From the NCBI RefSeq assembly GCF_035222275.1, contig NC_085886.1, positions 1,922,001 through 1,986,000 on the forward strand: a DNA stretch of 64,000 bases, given 5' to 3'. The position numbers were made by a program, and so were the translations under genes. The stretch is from Podospora bellae-mahoneyi. Taxonomy: Eukaryota; Ascomycota; Sordariomycetes; Sordariales; Podosporaceae. Positions 31,596 to 42,779 of the stretch are shown here, in pieces. A model generated the notes under the pieces. The model worked only from the letters and a program-made list of their open reading frames with translations, was not told the origin of the DNA and did not search any database. The number at the start of each line of letters is the position of its first letter. Within the stretch, counting starts at the first letter, position 1.

Positions 31596-33053
31596 GGGGT
31601 TCAGTTCACTGCAAAAAGGACATGGCTATGGTTTTTGTGGTAGCGGGTGGTTTTGCCTCGTGGTAGGATGGTCAACACTGAATAGATGGCCGACGGGGGA
31701 GGCCCCGAGTGGCGTTAAAAGATACCCAGTCATCACCAACTACCTGCATTTCAACATGTGTGATGTGTAATGTATGTCTCAATAGTTGGTGTTCGTGGCA
31801 GTCAGCCTCGAGAAATGAGACATTCCTGCCCAAGCATCAGAAGCATGTGAGCTAGACATGCCCTTTGAGTTCTACCAGTATGTGAGAACTGCTAAATTTT
31901 GCACCTCTACGACCTCCTCTTTCTATGGCAACAGAGAGTTGGATCACAGCTTGCTCAAAGCTCAGGTTCACTGGGCTTTAAAGTTTAGGCTAGCCTCAGG
32001 GCAAGTCAGGGCCCGACGAGCCGTTGCAAGACCAGCGGGGACGTTTGTCAGGACAGATCGGACAGACTGCGGTTCCACGTAGGAGCGTTGGATTGGTTTA
32101 AGCAGTGATGAGAGACAGAAGATTCGTGGAGGGGGAAATGTGTAGAAATAGAGTGGCTGGATATGAGAGATAAATTCTTCGGCTGAACCGGTGATAACCG
32201 AGTCAGATAGTTGCAGGATAGATCCCGAGTGATGATATTCAGCTGAACTGAAGAGAGGTGATCGTGGGGTTGATGGCTGGGAGTTGAAGGTCTTGGGAGA
32301 GGTGTTAGTCTTGGCAAAGGCGGTCAGCCAGAACCCTGGAAACGAGATCCCCGAGAGAGCGAGAGGCACTGACGGTCGACCACATGCAAGGAACGGGAAA
32401 ACTTGTTTTTGTAAACAAGACAGCTTTGGGTGGTTTTCTTTTTTGTCGCACAACCACTTCTTGGACTTTTTCTGATCTTTTTGTTTTACTTTTTGTGTTG
32501 CCGCGGAGAAGAACCAGAAGCTCGAGGACGACAGGTTATCCTGGTTTTACTTTTCAGGCCCCCAGCCATACACAACCATATCTACTGCGTACACAAACCA
32601 CCACCACACCCAACCTCCTACGACCGCGTTTTTGCATGCAAGTTGAGGCTCCGCTTGCTCAGAAAGGTTTTGCTGCCGCCGGCGCCGGGCTGGGAAAGAT
32701 CCCGGGAATCTCCCACGTGTTGTTGAGAGATGAGATGAGCAGAGGGTGAGGGCCGAGGTTGTTGGACTTGTATGTTGTGCGTGGAAATAAGCGAAAGTGT
32801 GGAGGGTCGTCGCAAACGTTTCCTCGTTTTCATCTCAATATCGCTTCCCTTTCACGAGACATTGTTTCGCCTTGTGGAATGCTTTGACAGCAAAAGGGCA
32901 AGCAAACAAGACGTCACCGGCTGAGAATTATCAACACATACACACACACTATTAAGAGGAAAATTCCAGGGATTCTATTTTGACCAAGGGAAACAAAAAA
33001 GCCCAGGCCACCTTTCATCCAACTCCCCCGAAGCCGCGAAACATTAACTCATC
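31596..33053. other. Intergenic region upstream of the coiled-coil gene
   Basis: 1.46 kb tandem gap with the tif6 3' UTR and the promoter/leader of the next gene. One CACGTG lies at 32714-32719. I see no tRNA and no convincing exon chain in either strand. Confidence 0.5.
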
Positions 33054-34763
33054 ATGCTAAGCGACGACAACCCTGTTTCGTCCTCCCCACAACCTCCCAG
33101 GTCTGGCCAGACTGTTCATCCTATCCTTCCTGCTCAACAAGCAGCAGCCGTGCCAGAAGCCCGCGCCTTACGAGGATCATCTGCTGGCAGTAGCCAGGAT
33201 AATGGATACGGCTCTCCACGCCAGGAGCTTAAGCGGCGCGCGACGGTAACACCAAATCCACCACCACCACCATCACCACCAGCATCGGCGCACCAGCAGC
33301 AGTCCTCGCCCTTTAGCTTTATCGCGCCGAAGCCATCTCTTCCGCCCTTCTCGGAATATCACAGCGGGTATTCTGATGCCGACCTCGAAGAATCCTCCTC
33401 CACCTGTCTATCACCGTCACCCTTTGGGCCACCACATAATAAACATCTACACCGCCGGCAGCAGTCATTCCCCAACTTGTTCCCCCTGGCACTGTGGAAC
33501 CAAAGCCGGACCCCTTCCCCGACGAGGAAGAAGACGCACCATCAACGATTTCCGTCTGAACAAATGCCATACACAGGAGAAGGGAGGATACGCCAAAGGG
33601 CGGAAAGCCCACAATCAGGCCTGGCAGGGTGGTTAAGTGGAACAGCAGCAGGGTCAGCTCTGGGGATGACCCCGAACAGCAGCATTGATGACCGGACCAA
33701 CAACAACGACTCCAGCACCACCCCGACAACGGGTGGCAGTGATAAAAAACAAATTTCTGAAGCCCCTGACACGATGACACCCACCCGTCCCCCCCCTAAA
33801 CGATCATCGATCCCACCACCTCCCACCCCAAAAACAGCCATCACCACTCCCGCAGGAGGAGGAGGAGGAGGAGGGACTATGACATCGCGGTTCATGTCGG
33901 CTTTTACATCCCGCTTCACAGCCCCAACCACACCGACAACCTCGACAGTGGAAGCCGCTGACGAGCTGTTGACGCTCAACATTGAAACCGCCTTGTTTCC
34001 CCCTTCCTCCACCCCAGGAAACGAAACATTCTCCCCGGCCGCCTTTAAAAACTTTCAAGCCAACGCTATCGGGTTGCTGACTAAATACCAAACCGCCTAC
34101 AAATCCCAATCAGGCACAATCCACAACCTACGTCAGGAACACTCCGCCCAGAAAGACGAGCTGGAAGAGGCGGAAACAAGGGCGAAGCACCTGAAATTTC
34201 AACTGGAAAACATGGCCAAGGAGCTGGCGGAGCAGCAGCACAAGGTTCGGGCATTAACTGAAGAACTCCAGCACGAAAGGGAGAGGAGTAAAGCCCCCTC
34301 TGTGGTATTATCTGAAGATCTCGGTGTTGACCAAATCCGGCATCATAAGCGCCGCAGCGGCGAGAGCTGGTCAGTGGATGATGATGAGGAGGTGGAGAGC
34401 GCGGAGAGTGAAAGTGTGTTTAGCAGTAGGTGTAGGAGCCCGGTGCCGGAGACGCCTGTACAGGGGGGGTTTCCCGGGGGGAATAGTAAGTTGGCCACGC
34501 CAACGACTAGCAGCACGACGCCGAGACAACAGACGCAGCAGCCGAAGCCGGTGACGATGAATGCCTTTCAAAAGATTTTTAGGGGGGTGGTGGCGGCCGG
34601 GGAGGAAGGGGGGTGTAGGAACTGCAAGGGGCAGGATGCGAGTGTGGCTTGGGATACGGTTGGCTTGCTGAGGGATGAGAATAGACAGCTCAAGACACGG
34701 GTGGGGGAGCTGGAGGGGGTGGTGGAGGGGGCATTGGATTTGGTTAATGGGATTGGCATGTGA
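33054..34763 (+). CDS. Coiled-coil, low-complexity protein of unknown function
   Basis: Single exon of 569 aa from the ATG at 33054 (ATCATGC context). Not recognised. Residues 1-330 are rich in Ser, Pro, Thr and Gln with poly-Pro and a Gly run (GGGGGGG near 270), probably disordered. Residues about 335-415 form a coiled coil (LRQEHSAQKDELEEAETRAK and on, then LAEQQHKVRALTEELQHER). After an acidic Ser-rich linker comes a compact C-terminal block with AFQKIFRGVV, a CRNCKGQD Cys pair, and a second heptad helix (LLRDENRQLKTRVGELEGVV). The C-terminal block looks like the conserved part. No transmembrane helix or signal peptide is seen. It could be a structural or scaffold protein. The coding strand turns strongly G-rich over the last 200 nt. 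Confidence 0.8.
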   Translation: MLSDDNPVSSSPQPPRSGQTVHPILPAQQAAAVPEARALRGSSAGSSQDNGYGSPRQELKRRATVTPNPPPPPSPPASAHQQQSSPFSFIAPKPSLPPFSEYHSGYSDADLEESSSTCLSPSPFGPPHNKHLHRRQQSFPNLFPLALWNQSRTPSPTRKKTHHQRFPSEQMPYTGEGRIRQRAESPQSGLAGWLSGTAAGSALGMTPNSSIDDRTNNNDSSTTPTTGGSDKKQISEAPDTMTPTRPPPKRSSIPPPPTPKTAITTPAGGGGGGGTMTSRFMSAFTSRFTAPTTPTTSTVEAADELLTLNIETALFPPSSTPGNETFSPAAFKNFQANAIGLLTKYQTAYKSQSGTIHNLRQEHSAQKDELEEAETRAKHLKFQLENMAKELAEQQHKVRALTEELQHERERSKAPSVVLSEDLGVDQIRHHKRRSGESWSVDDDEEVESAESESVFSSRCRSPVPETPVQGGFPGGNSKLATPTTSSTTPRQQTQQPKPVTMNAFQKIFRGVVAAGEEGGCRNCKGQDASVAWDTVGLLRDENRQLKTRVGELEGVVEGALDLVNGIGM

Positions 34764-35470
34764 GGGTGTCTCGTCTCATCTCGTCGTTGTCTGTGGATTT
34801 TAGAGGGCGTTTTTTCGGGGGGAGGGCATATCGTGCATTTTAGATTGAGGATACGGGTAGCGGAATATTTTGGGATGGAGTTAGGGGGGGATATGTAGGT
34901 GTTGGGGGTTTTGATCTTTCTTCTTTTTGTGAGGAAAGGTTGTGTGGACCTGCTCATTCAGGGTGTGAGACAAGTAAACTTCCTCATCAAGCCAACCAAC
35001 CTCTAAATTACAACCATGGGTTTCTGTGACACGTTCGTTGATATAGTGATGTCAGGCTGTGTGTATCTCCCTCCAGGAAACCTCCTCTTGTTCTCTTTAC
35101 ACCGTCACTAACCTCTTCTCGAGACGTAGGCAGTTACCTGGAATTCACATCTCGCACTGACAATCGCACAAATGAACAGACTTCGCCAACTCTCTCATAA
35201 TGCGTTTGGTAGCCGCTCAAAACTCAAATAGCTACTCTGCAGACTAAAAAATACATTCGCTACCTTACTCGCTGTCCCGATATTGCTTTTTCGAATCGAA
35301 AACACACCTCCCGATGTTTCAACCCCCACAAAACTCCCTTTTTGTTTCCCGGCCCTCAACCCAACCCCAAAACAATCCACAACTGCGAAAAACATCCCCG
35401 AAGAGAAGGAGTTCGAGGCGGAGAGCCCCTCGAAATCATCTACGTAACTCCGTGCGCATAAAACAGCACA
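34764..35470. other. Convergent 3' spacer
   Basis: Gap between the coiled-coil gene and the minus-strand Pro/Gly-rich gene. A short ATG frame at 35018 beginning MGFCDTF is discussed under rejected items. No supported gene. Confidence 0.5.
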
Positions 35471-36625
35471 TTAATCAAGAGCAGCAGACCCACCACCTGT
35501 CATCGTTGATTCCGCAGTAGAACCAGCAGCAGTTGTCCCCTCCGTAGCAGTCCCACCACCCCCCACCTGAGAAGCAGAACCTTGACCATCATTATCTCCC
35601 CCCTAAAGCCGCTTCCTCCTGCTCTCCCCGCTGCTTATTGCTCAAAACACCTTGTCGCCCCCCACACACACACACCTCCAGGAGCAGGAGCATCAGCCTG
35701 CCTCCTCCGGTCACCGATTACGCCCCCGGCCGGAGCTAGACGTGAAGGAGGACAACCAGTCGGTCTAGGAGGAATATATTCTGGTTCAACAGGTGTACTC
35801 TGCACAGCAGGGGTGAATCCGGGGGGGTAAGGCTGTTGTCCAAAAATTGCAGCATTGTTCGCGGCGGTAGTAGTCGATGGAATATTTTGCTGAGATGTTG
35901 GGGGGTTGTATGCGGGAGTACCAGGATTAAATGCGGGGGTAGAAGGATATGAGGCGGTAGAAGGATATGAGGTGGCAGAAGGAGAAGATACAGGAACAGT
36001 AGCCCCCGGAAAGCACGGTTGTCCAGGGGTTGCAGTACCTCGCGCGGGAACAGCAGCCCATTGAGGATCGATTTGAGATGGATTAAGCTGACATCCTATT
36101 CCAGCGTATGCTCTCGTCAGATTCGGCCGACCAGCGACACCACCACCACGACCATGAGGTACAGTAATAGTACCCCCTGGAAAGTGCCCTTGTCCAGGGT
36201 TTGGGCGAGCTTGCGCGGTGCGAGCCTCAAAATGAGCAACGAGCTCATCGACCTCACCAAATTGGTGGGCAAAGACTTGTCCTCCTCTAATTCTTCAGCG
36301 CCGTAGTGCCGGTATGTATTCATTTGATTTGGCCGACCAGGACCACCACCACCTCGACCATCTCCCTGAACAGGAGCAGGAGTAGGAGCAGGAGTAGGAG
36401 CAGGAGCAGGAAAAGGGTTATCCTTCACAGGCCAAGGTCGATCTGGAGGCAGTCCACCACCTCGAAGACGAAGTTCAGCGCTATCGCTCTAGACAGCAGA
36501 GCCTCCCGTGTCAGCAGATATATCATCATGATCCGTCATAATCGGTACAGTGACACAAGTGGAAAAGGCATCGCGTGAAAGAGAAGAAAAAACGCCATCC
36601 GTATGAACATTAATAGACTTGACAT
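35471..36625 (-). CDS. Pro/Gly-rich multi-exon gene of unknown function (structure uncertain, possibly degenerate)
   Basis: No single long ATG frame exists, but three coding-like segments line up on the minus strand. First, an ATG at 36625 gives 25 residues ending in a hydrophobic run (MAFFLLFHAMPFPLVSL), like a signal peptide; a GTACCG donor at 36548 to a GATAG acceptor before 36480 joins it in phase. Second, a frame open 36488-36117 encodes LRGGGLPPDRPWP, Pro-Ala repeats and GRGGGGPGRPN. Third, a frame open for 219 codons (36294-35638) encodes GRGGGVAGRPN, NPGQGHFPGG and YPPGFTPAVQ. Last, from about 35600 a Gly/Thr/Ser-rich end reaches a stop at 35473-35471. The GRGGG..GRPN motif recurs in two different frames, which supports real protein repeats. 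The joints between the second, third and last segments have no good consensus sites, so the gene may have weak introns or be decaying. Function unknown. Confidence 0.45.
36371..36410. repeat. GGAGCA/GGAGTA hexamer repeat
   Basis: About six imperfect hexamers on the plus strand, encoding the alternating Pro-Ala/Pro-Thr repeat of the minus-strand Pro/Gly-rich gene. Confidence 0.85.
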
Positions 36626-36698
36626 TGTCGCTCGAATCGATATCCACCTCGTTCTCGACTGCTTTTTCGTTGTCGTCGACTGGATCCACGCTCGAGCT

Positions 36699-38477
36699 CT
36701 ATCTAGCGCTGTTGGTATTTCCGCCGCCAAAAGCAAACGCCCCAAACACTCCTCCTCCTCCTCCAGGTGTCATTGGACCCATGCCTCCACCCACGCTCTG
36801 GGCGGCATTTCCGCCAGAAGACCCGACAGCAGCATTGTTACTGTTTGACTGGTTGTTCACACCATTGGTTTGATGAGATGCTGGGGCCGGCGTGGTGTTG
36901 TTGACTAGTCCAACATTGTTTGTGTTGGGCGTGCTTGGGGTAGCACCATTCGCAGCGGAGCCATCGGCATTGTTGCTCTTGTTGGCCGTGGACTGCTGTT
37001 GCCCGCTGTTGAACTGCTGCGCACCGATGGAATAGTCTGGCACACCCAATCCCCACACTTTGCCCAGATGTTCTTCCGGAATGTGGCCGTTGAAGATGCG
37101 CTTTCGCAACTCAAAGAATACTCGCCCAGTGAGCAAGCTGTCCGACCCAGCCTGGTGGGCGCTGCCTACTCGCTTGATCTTGAGTGTCTCGGCAATGTGT
37201 TCGAGGCCGGCCTTCTGCTCGAACTTTGTCAGAATATCGACCACACCAGGGTCCCGGACTTCAAGCTGGCCGCTATTCTGAAGTTTGATGGCATGCTTCA
37301 TCAGGTGCTTCACATCATACGTGGCAGGAAACCACCTTTTCATCTCCTCGTCAAAGTCGCCCTCGTCGCCGGGAAGGTTCTTGGGCATCAAGAGCTTGGT
37401 CAGGTAACCGAAGTCATATCCGCCGTGAAAGCTGATCCAATATACATCATCCTCAAGAACTAGGCCAGATGGTATCAAGAGCGCAGCGAACTTGAAAGGA
37501 TCGATGCCGTCCTGCTCCATTCGCTTAAAATCGATACCGGCATGCTGGAGTGATTCAATCGAGGTCTCGTTGTACATGTCGTCCTCAAGAGAGAATTTGA
37601 AGTTGAATTGCCAGGCGAAAGGCAGTGGCGCTTGAGTGCCTGTCCTCCTAGGATTTGACCATTGGGACGATGGGTCTACGGAAGTTGGTTGTTCACCATC
37701 CTCGTTGAAAAGCGCGATTCCGATCTGAATAACGCTGAGCATATCGACGTTTGTCCGCAGGCATTGGTAATGGTAATCGCTTTTCCCCCTAAATCCGCCC
37801 ATTGGCCTCGATACAACACCCGGAAATTCCGTGTCCTATCATGGCAGCGCCTTCAGTTAGCACAGGCTCAGAAGCACCTTCGGAGGGCCTTGGTCACCTA
37901 CCATAGCCACATATTTATGTGTCTGTATCAGATCTCGCAGAATCTCAAACTCCTCCTCCAGATTGTGCTTCCACACCTCCCGTATCCTTCCCTTGTTCTG
38001 GGCCGCCCGCGTTGTGTGTTCCAAGGCATGGCTTTGTTGTGGAGTGTGTTGGGCAGGATGGAGAGCGGGGTGTTGGCCATGTTGTTGTGCCTGCAGGTGT
38101 TGCTGCTGCTGCTGCAGAACCTGTTGCTGTTGAGCTTGCGCCTGCTGCATTGCCCCGCTATGGAAGCCCATTCGTGCGGCATGGCTTGCGAGGCCGGTTT
38201 CGGCATTGAAGCCGCCAGCAGCGGCACCCATTCCACCGGCAAGGCCCATCAGGTTGCTGGTCGCTCCAAAAGGATTGCCAGCGGCAGACAGTTGGTTGAG
38301 ATAAGCAGGGTTTCCACCCAGTGGCGGTGGGTGGCCCGAGGTTTGAGGTGCGTGTGTCTGATATTGCTGCTGATGGTACATGGTGTTCGGCCCGCCTTGA
38401 AAGCGGTTCATGTTGTTTGGGGGGGGCATCTTCACACTGGATCCAGGAGGCAGATCAGAGATGGAGAGATGTGGCAA
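36699..38477 (-). CDS. caf1: CCR4-NOT deadenylase subunit Caf1/Pop2
   Basis: DEDD-family 3'-5' exonuclease that shortens mRNA poly(A) tails in the CCR4-NOT complex. Two exons: 38477-37902 and 37835-36699, with a 66-nt intron (donor GTAGGT, branch CTAAC, acceptor ATAG); 570 aa. The junction restores KYVAM|DTEFPG exactly at the first active-site motif. Catalytic residues: D193 and E195 (DTEFPG), D333 (FHGGYDFGYL), and D424 with H419 (AHQAGSDSLL). The N-terminal ~155 residues are Asn/Gly/Gln-rich with poly-Gln (QQQQVLQQQQQHLQ), and the C-terminal ~90 are Asn/Gly-rich, ending GGGNTNSAR. Such low-complexity extensions are common in filamentous-fungal Caf1. The ATG at 38477 is the first in frame; the one at MPPPNNMNRF is an alternative. 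It is divergent from the complex I gene. Confidence 0.94.
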
Positions 38478-39033
38478 CGGTCGATCGTCGTTCTCCTTCT
38501 TCTTCGCCGACGATACTTGCCTCTCCTAACTCCTTGTAGAGAAAGAGGCGGCTGTCGGGAGTCGTAGCGCCGTGAGACCTGGGCAAGATTGTTGGTGATT
38601 AAGAAACTATTGGGATGTCAAGTCGCGATAACCGAGGGGGTCGTGATTCGGTTTTGGAGAGAGTGGTTGTTTGTTGAACATGAGAAGAAGAGTTCGACGT
38701 GGTTCGGCGGGGGTTGTCTGGGAAATAATCGAGCAAGTGGTTCGGAGGGCGACGTCGTGAGAGGTTGCTGTTTCTGCGCGCTTGGTCAAGACTGCTCCTT
38801 CCATCAGAGGCATCGCACACAGCACAACTGCTGCAAGTGCTGGGTGCACAGACCAACCAGCCTCCTCGTGCTCTCCTGTTCGCGCCTCCCGCATATGAAT
38901 GACTAAGCAGTCTTGGCAGTTGCGACCTCAACTCAGTGACATGGACCGAACAGTGGTGATGCTTGGAAGCTCAGTGAGCGAGCTCCCCTTCTGACGAAGA
39001 CGACGACGACGAAATTGTCAACCAACTGCCACC
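38478..39033. other. Divergent promoter region, caf1 / complex I B12
   Basis: 556 bp between divergent starts. Nothing gene-like is seen. Confidence 0.55.
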
Positions 39034-39460
39034 ATGTATCCCACAAGGTACTGACCCCTCCAATTGTCCGATATCTTCTCGTTCTTGCATGGTTAACTTT
39101 TGTTTTACCGCACACAGAATACTCCGCTCCGCCCTCCCCCAGCTTGGGGACGAGAAGCCAAACATCACCGGCTTCTCCATGAAGAAGTTCCTCGCCAATA
39201 CAAAGAAGCCCCGTTACGACCCCTGGGAGAGAAAGTGTGTTGCACCCGACGTCCATACCCCTCTGTTCCCAATCCATCGCTGACAACGTCACCGAAACAG
39301 TGAGGCTTGGCGATACACCGGCCGCTTCAGCCGATTCAACAGATACAGGAACGCCCTCCCCGGGTTCGGTACTGCCGTCGTCGCTTTCACAGCCTACTGC
39401 GTCTACGAGCAGCTCTTCTTGAAGAAGGATGAGCACCACCACGGCGAGGAGCACCACTGA
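39034..39460 (+). CDS. NDUFB3: NADH:ubiquinone oxidoreductase B12 subunit (NDUFB3 family)
   Basis: Accessory membrane-arm subunit of mitochondrial complex I. Three exons: 39034-39047 (only 14 nt), 39118-39234 and 39301-39460, giving 96 aa. The ATG context ACCATGT is good. Phases 2 and 2 match at both introns (70 and 66 nt). The protein starts MYPTRILRSALPQLGD, then carries the family signature RYDPWERNEAWRYTGRFSR; the W-R-x-E-A-W-R block is diagnostic for B12. It has one transmembrane helix (FGTAVVAFTAYCVYEQLFL) and a His/Glu-rich tail. Length fits the family. No single open frame covers the gene. Confidence 0.88.
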
Positions 39461-40101
39461 GCGGTACACACGGGGGTTCAGGGGAAGCACGAGAGAAAGT
39501 GATGTACATAAGCTACGGGCGGAGATCAACTGGGGAAATGACAGAGAGAGATAGACAGACTCACTCAACTCAGTTGGAAGGAAGGGACGGGAAGGAGGGA
39601 TCAATAGAGTTGATTAAATGGTCGTCAATCAGCTGCCGTCGGTTGCCGAGCATATATTACAATGACCTTCATTTGAGGATATTCTATTCACATGGCCAGA
39701 AATACCGATACCAGAATAATGACGACACCGGCACAACGCTTCTCGAAGTCCACACAAAACCCACCTGGCCCATAAATTACTCGCGTTGTCTTGTCATAAA
39801 CACCAATTACACTCATCAAATTCTCCGCAATGTAAACAAGCACCATGCTCTCCAAAGAGCAACTACTAACCCAGAAATCCTAAGCCAAAACCGTGCCTCC
39901 AATCTTTGGCTTCTACTGTACTTCCAAATACACCGCTGCTGTTGTCCCAGAAAAGGCCTCCCTCGTCCTCACAGTTCCGTGGTACCTGAAACATTACACT
40001 CTTTCACCCTTAAAAACAAATCCTGCTCCAAAACGCCATGATGATGCTAATAACTCGGAAACGACACGACAGATTATCCGCAACTTGGCAGCCCTCAGAT
40101 A
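39461..40101. other. Convergent 3' spacer
   Basis: Between the complex I gene and FYV10. AT-rich, with no gene seen. Confidence 0.55.
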
Positions 40102-41486
40102 TCAAGTGATGAAAACCTTCTTCAACTCATCCTCCCTAAACTTCTCTCCCGTTACCAGGTCCTTGACCTCTCCCGCGGCTAGCCGTGACTTTTCCGCATA
40201 TTCGTCGAGCTGCGCCTTGCCATACACCCTCCCGTTTGGCAGCAGCATCAAGTCATGTTCCAGCAAATGACTCTTGCTGTGATGGGCATATGGTACGTTA
40301 CGAGCCAGGGCGTTGAGCTCAGTCGAGCAGATTGGGCAGACGCTCGTTTGTAGACTTGCCGTGCCATGACTTCGTGATTCTTGCTCCTCGCCTTGCCCCG
40401 GACCCGGCGTAGCTGACTTGTGTGATTTGTGCCCTTGGTGGCTCTGGTTCTGTTGGCTGCTGTGGCAAGCTGGCGTTTTGAGGGCTGAAAGGCCAGACGA
40501 CAAAGCAATGTGCAAAAGCGGAAACTGAGGAAGGCCGAGCAGCTTAAGGTGGGCGTCGGTGAACAAATCGGCAAGCTTTTTCCATCGGGCTGAGCTGTAG
40601 AGAGAGGCATAGGGTTCGTGAGGCGTGTCAGCGCGGTAAGCTAATAAGCCAGCGATGTGGCTGACCTCTGTTGGGTAGGTCTTGCTAAAGGGCATAATGT
40701 GCTTCTTGGCATGGTTAATAGCCTCCAGCTTAGGGCAAGAGCTGCGGTTGAGTTCGATGTATTGTTGGCAACGTAGCTCAAACTCGAGCTTCGACTGCAT
40801 CTTGCGAAGCTCTTTCTTGTTTTCGTTGCACCAAACGAGTGCCTCCTGCACACTGCCGTTCTCGAGAGACTGCCGGATCTTGCTCATGGCAACAAATGTA
40901 TCGATGTCGACTAGCCCGAGCATGTGTCTCTCCTCGGCAAGGGCGTTGGCGGACTTGTTGTAGCCGTGTCGAAGCATGTAGTCGACTACCAAGCGGTCAA
41001 GACGCTGACGTGACCAGGCTTCGTATTTGACATCTTCGACGGTGTGCACGTCGGATAGCTCTCGAAGGTGTGCGACCCTGGCGGTCGACTGGCGGTACAA
41101 GCGATTTTCCTCTTCGGCATAGGTGCTCAGCTTCCTCTTGAGACCGCGCATTCTAGCCAGCATCTGGTCAAGGTTGTTGACGACATCTTGTTTGGATGCT
41201 TTTTGGTTGATGGAGTTGGTGGCGGTCTCTTTGAGCAGATCCTTGACAGCATTCGTATCCCACTCGATATGATAGTGCGCCGATCGGATATTCTTGCGTA
41301 GTAGCTCGTATGGAAGTCGGAGGAGGGGTTGGTCCTAGACGTACAACCTTTGTCAGCTGGGCCATCAAGGTTTGATGGGCCGTTTGGCAGGAAGATGGAC
41401 CAGAGGGAAGAGAGCCGGCGATGACGTCGTCTTACCAGGAGGAGGTGGTTGTCGTGGTTAATCTTGGAGGCGCCGTGATCGGCCAT
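40102..41486 (-). CDS. fyv10: GID/CTLH E3 ligase subunit Fyv10 (Gid9)
   Basis: RING-like subunit of the GID/CTLH ubiquitin ligase, which in yeast degrades gluconeogenic enzymes when glucose returns. Two exons: 41486-41436 (17 codons) and 41334-40102, with a 101-nt intron (donor GTAAGA, acceptor TCTAG) and phase 0; 427 aa. A LisH motif covers about 126-158 ([20 protein letters not shown]), a CTLH domain about 166-224, then a CRA-type helical region. A C-terminal degenerate RING starts at about 348 (VCPICSTEL, then [12 protein letters not shown]). Only part of the canonical zinc ligand set is present, as is usual for this family. The insert between CRA and RING is Ser/Gln/His-rich. It is divergent from CBF1 across 2.1 kb. 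Confidence 0.92.
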
Positions 41487-41502
41487 GGTCTTGTTTGCTT
41501 TC

Positions 41503-41508
41503 CACGTG
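41503..41508. promoter_or_regulatory. CACGTG site 1 (CBF1-type E-box)
   Basis: Palindromic CACGTG 17 bp upstream of the fyv10 start codon. It is the core bound by Cbf1-class bHLH factors; occupancy is not shown. Confidence 0.4.
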
Positions 41509-42336
41509 CCTCTCCGGGTATGTGGATATGATGAAGTTGCTGGAAGAGTTGGCAATGGAAATGTGGTTGTGCTTGTCACGAGCAGGTCGGGAGTTTGGTG
41601 TTCGTTGACGGGCTGGGACCGATAAAGACCGATAGGGACATGCCCCACTCATGCGGAGGTATCGCGAGGGGCAAATCGGATTGCTGCCCGTGCGGCAATC
41701 AACCCCCGCACAGCAAGCATCTTGATGGATTCACCCGCCTGCATATCTGTATGTGGATATTGATATATCGATGCACGGCGCTGGCTCCCAGTCGAAGGCG
41801 GGATGGGACTGTAGATGCCTGGGCCGTTTTTTGGCATTCCACTACAGCCAACCATTTGGTATGACATGCTCGGCGTTTCTACTCCTCAGTTTTCAGCGGG
41901 AGAGTGCATTCAGGTTGACGGCCAGGCGGAACTCCCGGCCTGGCTAGCCAACTGTTTGGATTCTTACGACCGAAGTTTGTCAGAACGGTGCCCTTGGCGC
42001 CTCGTGACGCAAACATCACCCCTCCAAGCCATCAAATCATGTGTCGACCTGTCTCACTTCGCTACCTCCCTCCCGAGCAGTCAGGAGGTCGTTGCGTAGG
42101 ATCTGTTGGTTGGAGGGGGTGGAGGGCGTTTTTGCTACACAGCTCTTCCAGCCTTGTCGAGATACAGACAATCTATGTATGCTGCACATCTGCATGAATA
42201 TCTGCCGAGCCTTTGTGACCAAAGGAGGCTGGCGGTCCAAGTATCCTCGAGGGCCGAAGGAAGCTGTCAGATGCAGTACCTAGTGGTGTGGTGCAGTATT
42301 CACTGTGTAAGTGGTAGGTCAACAGGGGTCGGGCAA

Positions 42337-42342
42337 CACGTG
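42337..42342. promoter_or_regulatory. CACGTG site 2 (CBF1-type E-box)
   Basis: Second CACGTG in the fyv10-cbf1 spacer, 1.3 kb upstream of the cbf1 ATG. Confidence 0.4.
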
Positions 42343-42577
42343 CTTGGATGTGGCAGTGTTGCGATCATGGTTTTGATTCCGAACAAGAAGGTTGTCAGTC
42401 CTGGTGAACTCGAGGGGCAGCCCACCATCATCCAAACTGGGAGGGAATTATACAACACGAAACAACAAACGGCTGCTTGTCGACGATAGGTAGGCAACCC
42501 CGCACCTCACTGGTTGCCTTGGTAGCCTTGTCCGTTCTGTTCTGCAGCTCCATCAGTGTGTGTGCGTGTCTGGTGTA

Positions 42578-42583
42578 CACGTG
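42578..42583. promoter_or_regulatory. CACGTG site 3 (CBF1-type E-box)
   Basis: Third CACGTG in the same spacer, about 1.05 kb upstream of the cbf1 ATG. Confidence 0.4.
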
Positions 42584-42779
42584 CAAATTAGAAACATCAA
42601 GGTGGGGGGTCGAAGGATTCTAAAAGAAGGTGGTGGGTGGGAAGTCACGAAGCTACGGCCAGGTGCTAATCGAGGGGTTGAATCTCGGTCGGGAGTAGGA
42701 AATGGGTGTGGGTGGTGATCCGTGCACGCGTCGCGCCCGCCGGCTCTCGAAAACCCTCCACCCCCCGGAGCTGAATGTT

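Noticed and set aside
35018-35113. Short ATG frame starting MGFCDTF, resembling the start of fungal PMP3/RCI2-type proteolipids
   Set aside because: The similarity stops after the first residues. The two hydrophobic helices and central motif of that family are missing in all nearby frames.
36440-36480. LRLRGG, identical to the ubiquitin C-terminus, in the Pro/Gly-rich gene
   Set aside because: There is no ubiquitin-like fold before it; the preceding open sequence is too short and unrelated. Treated as coincidence within a GRGGG-type repeat.
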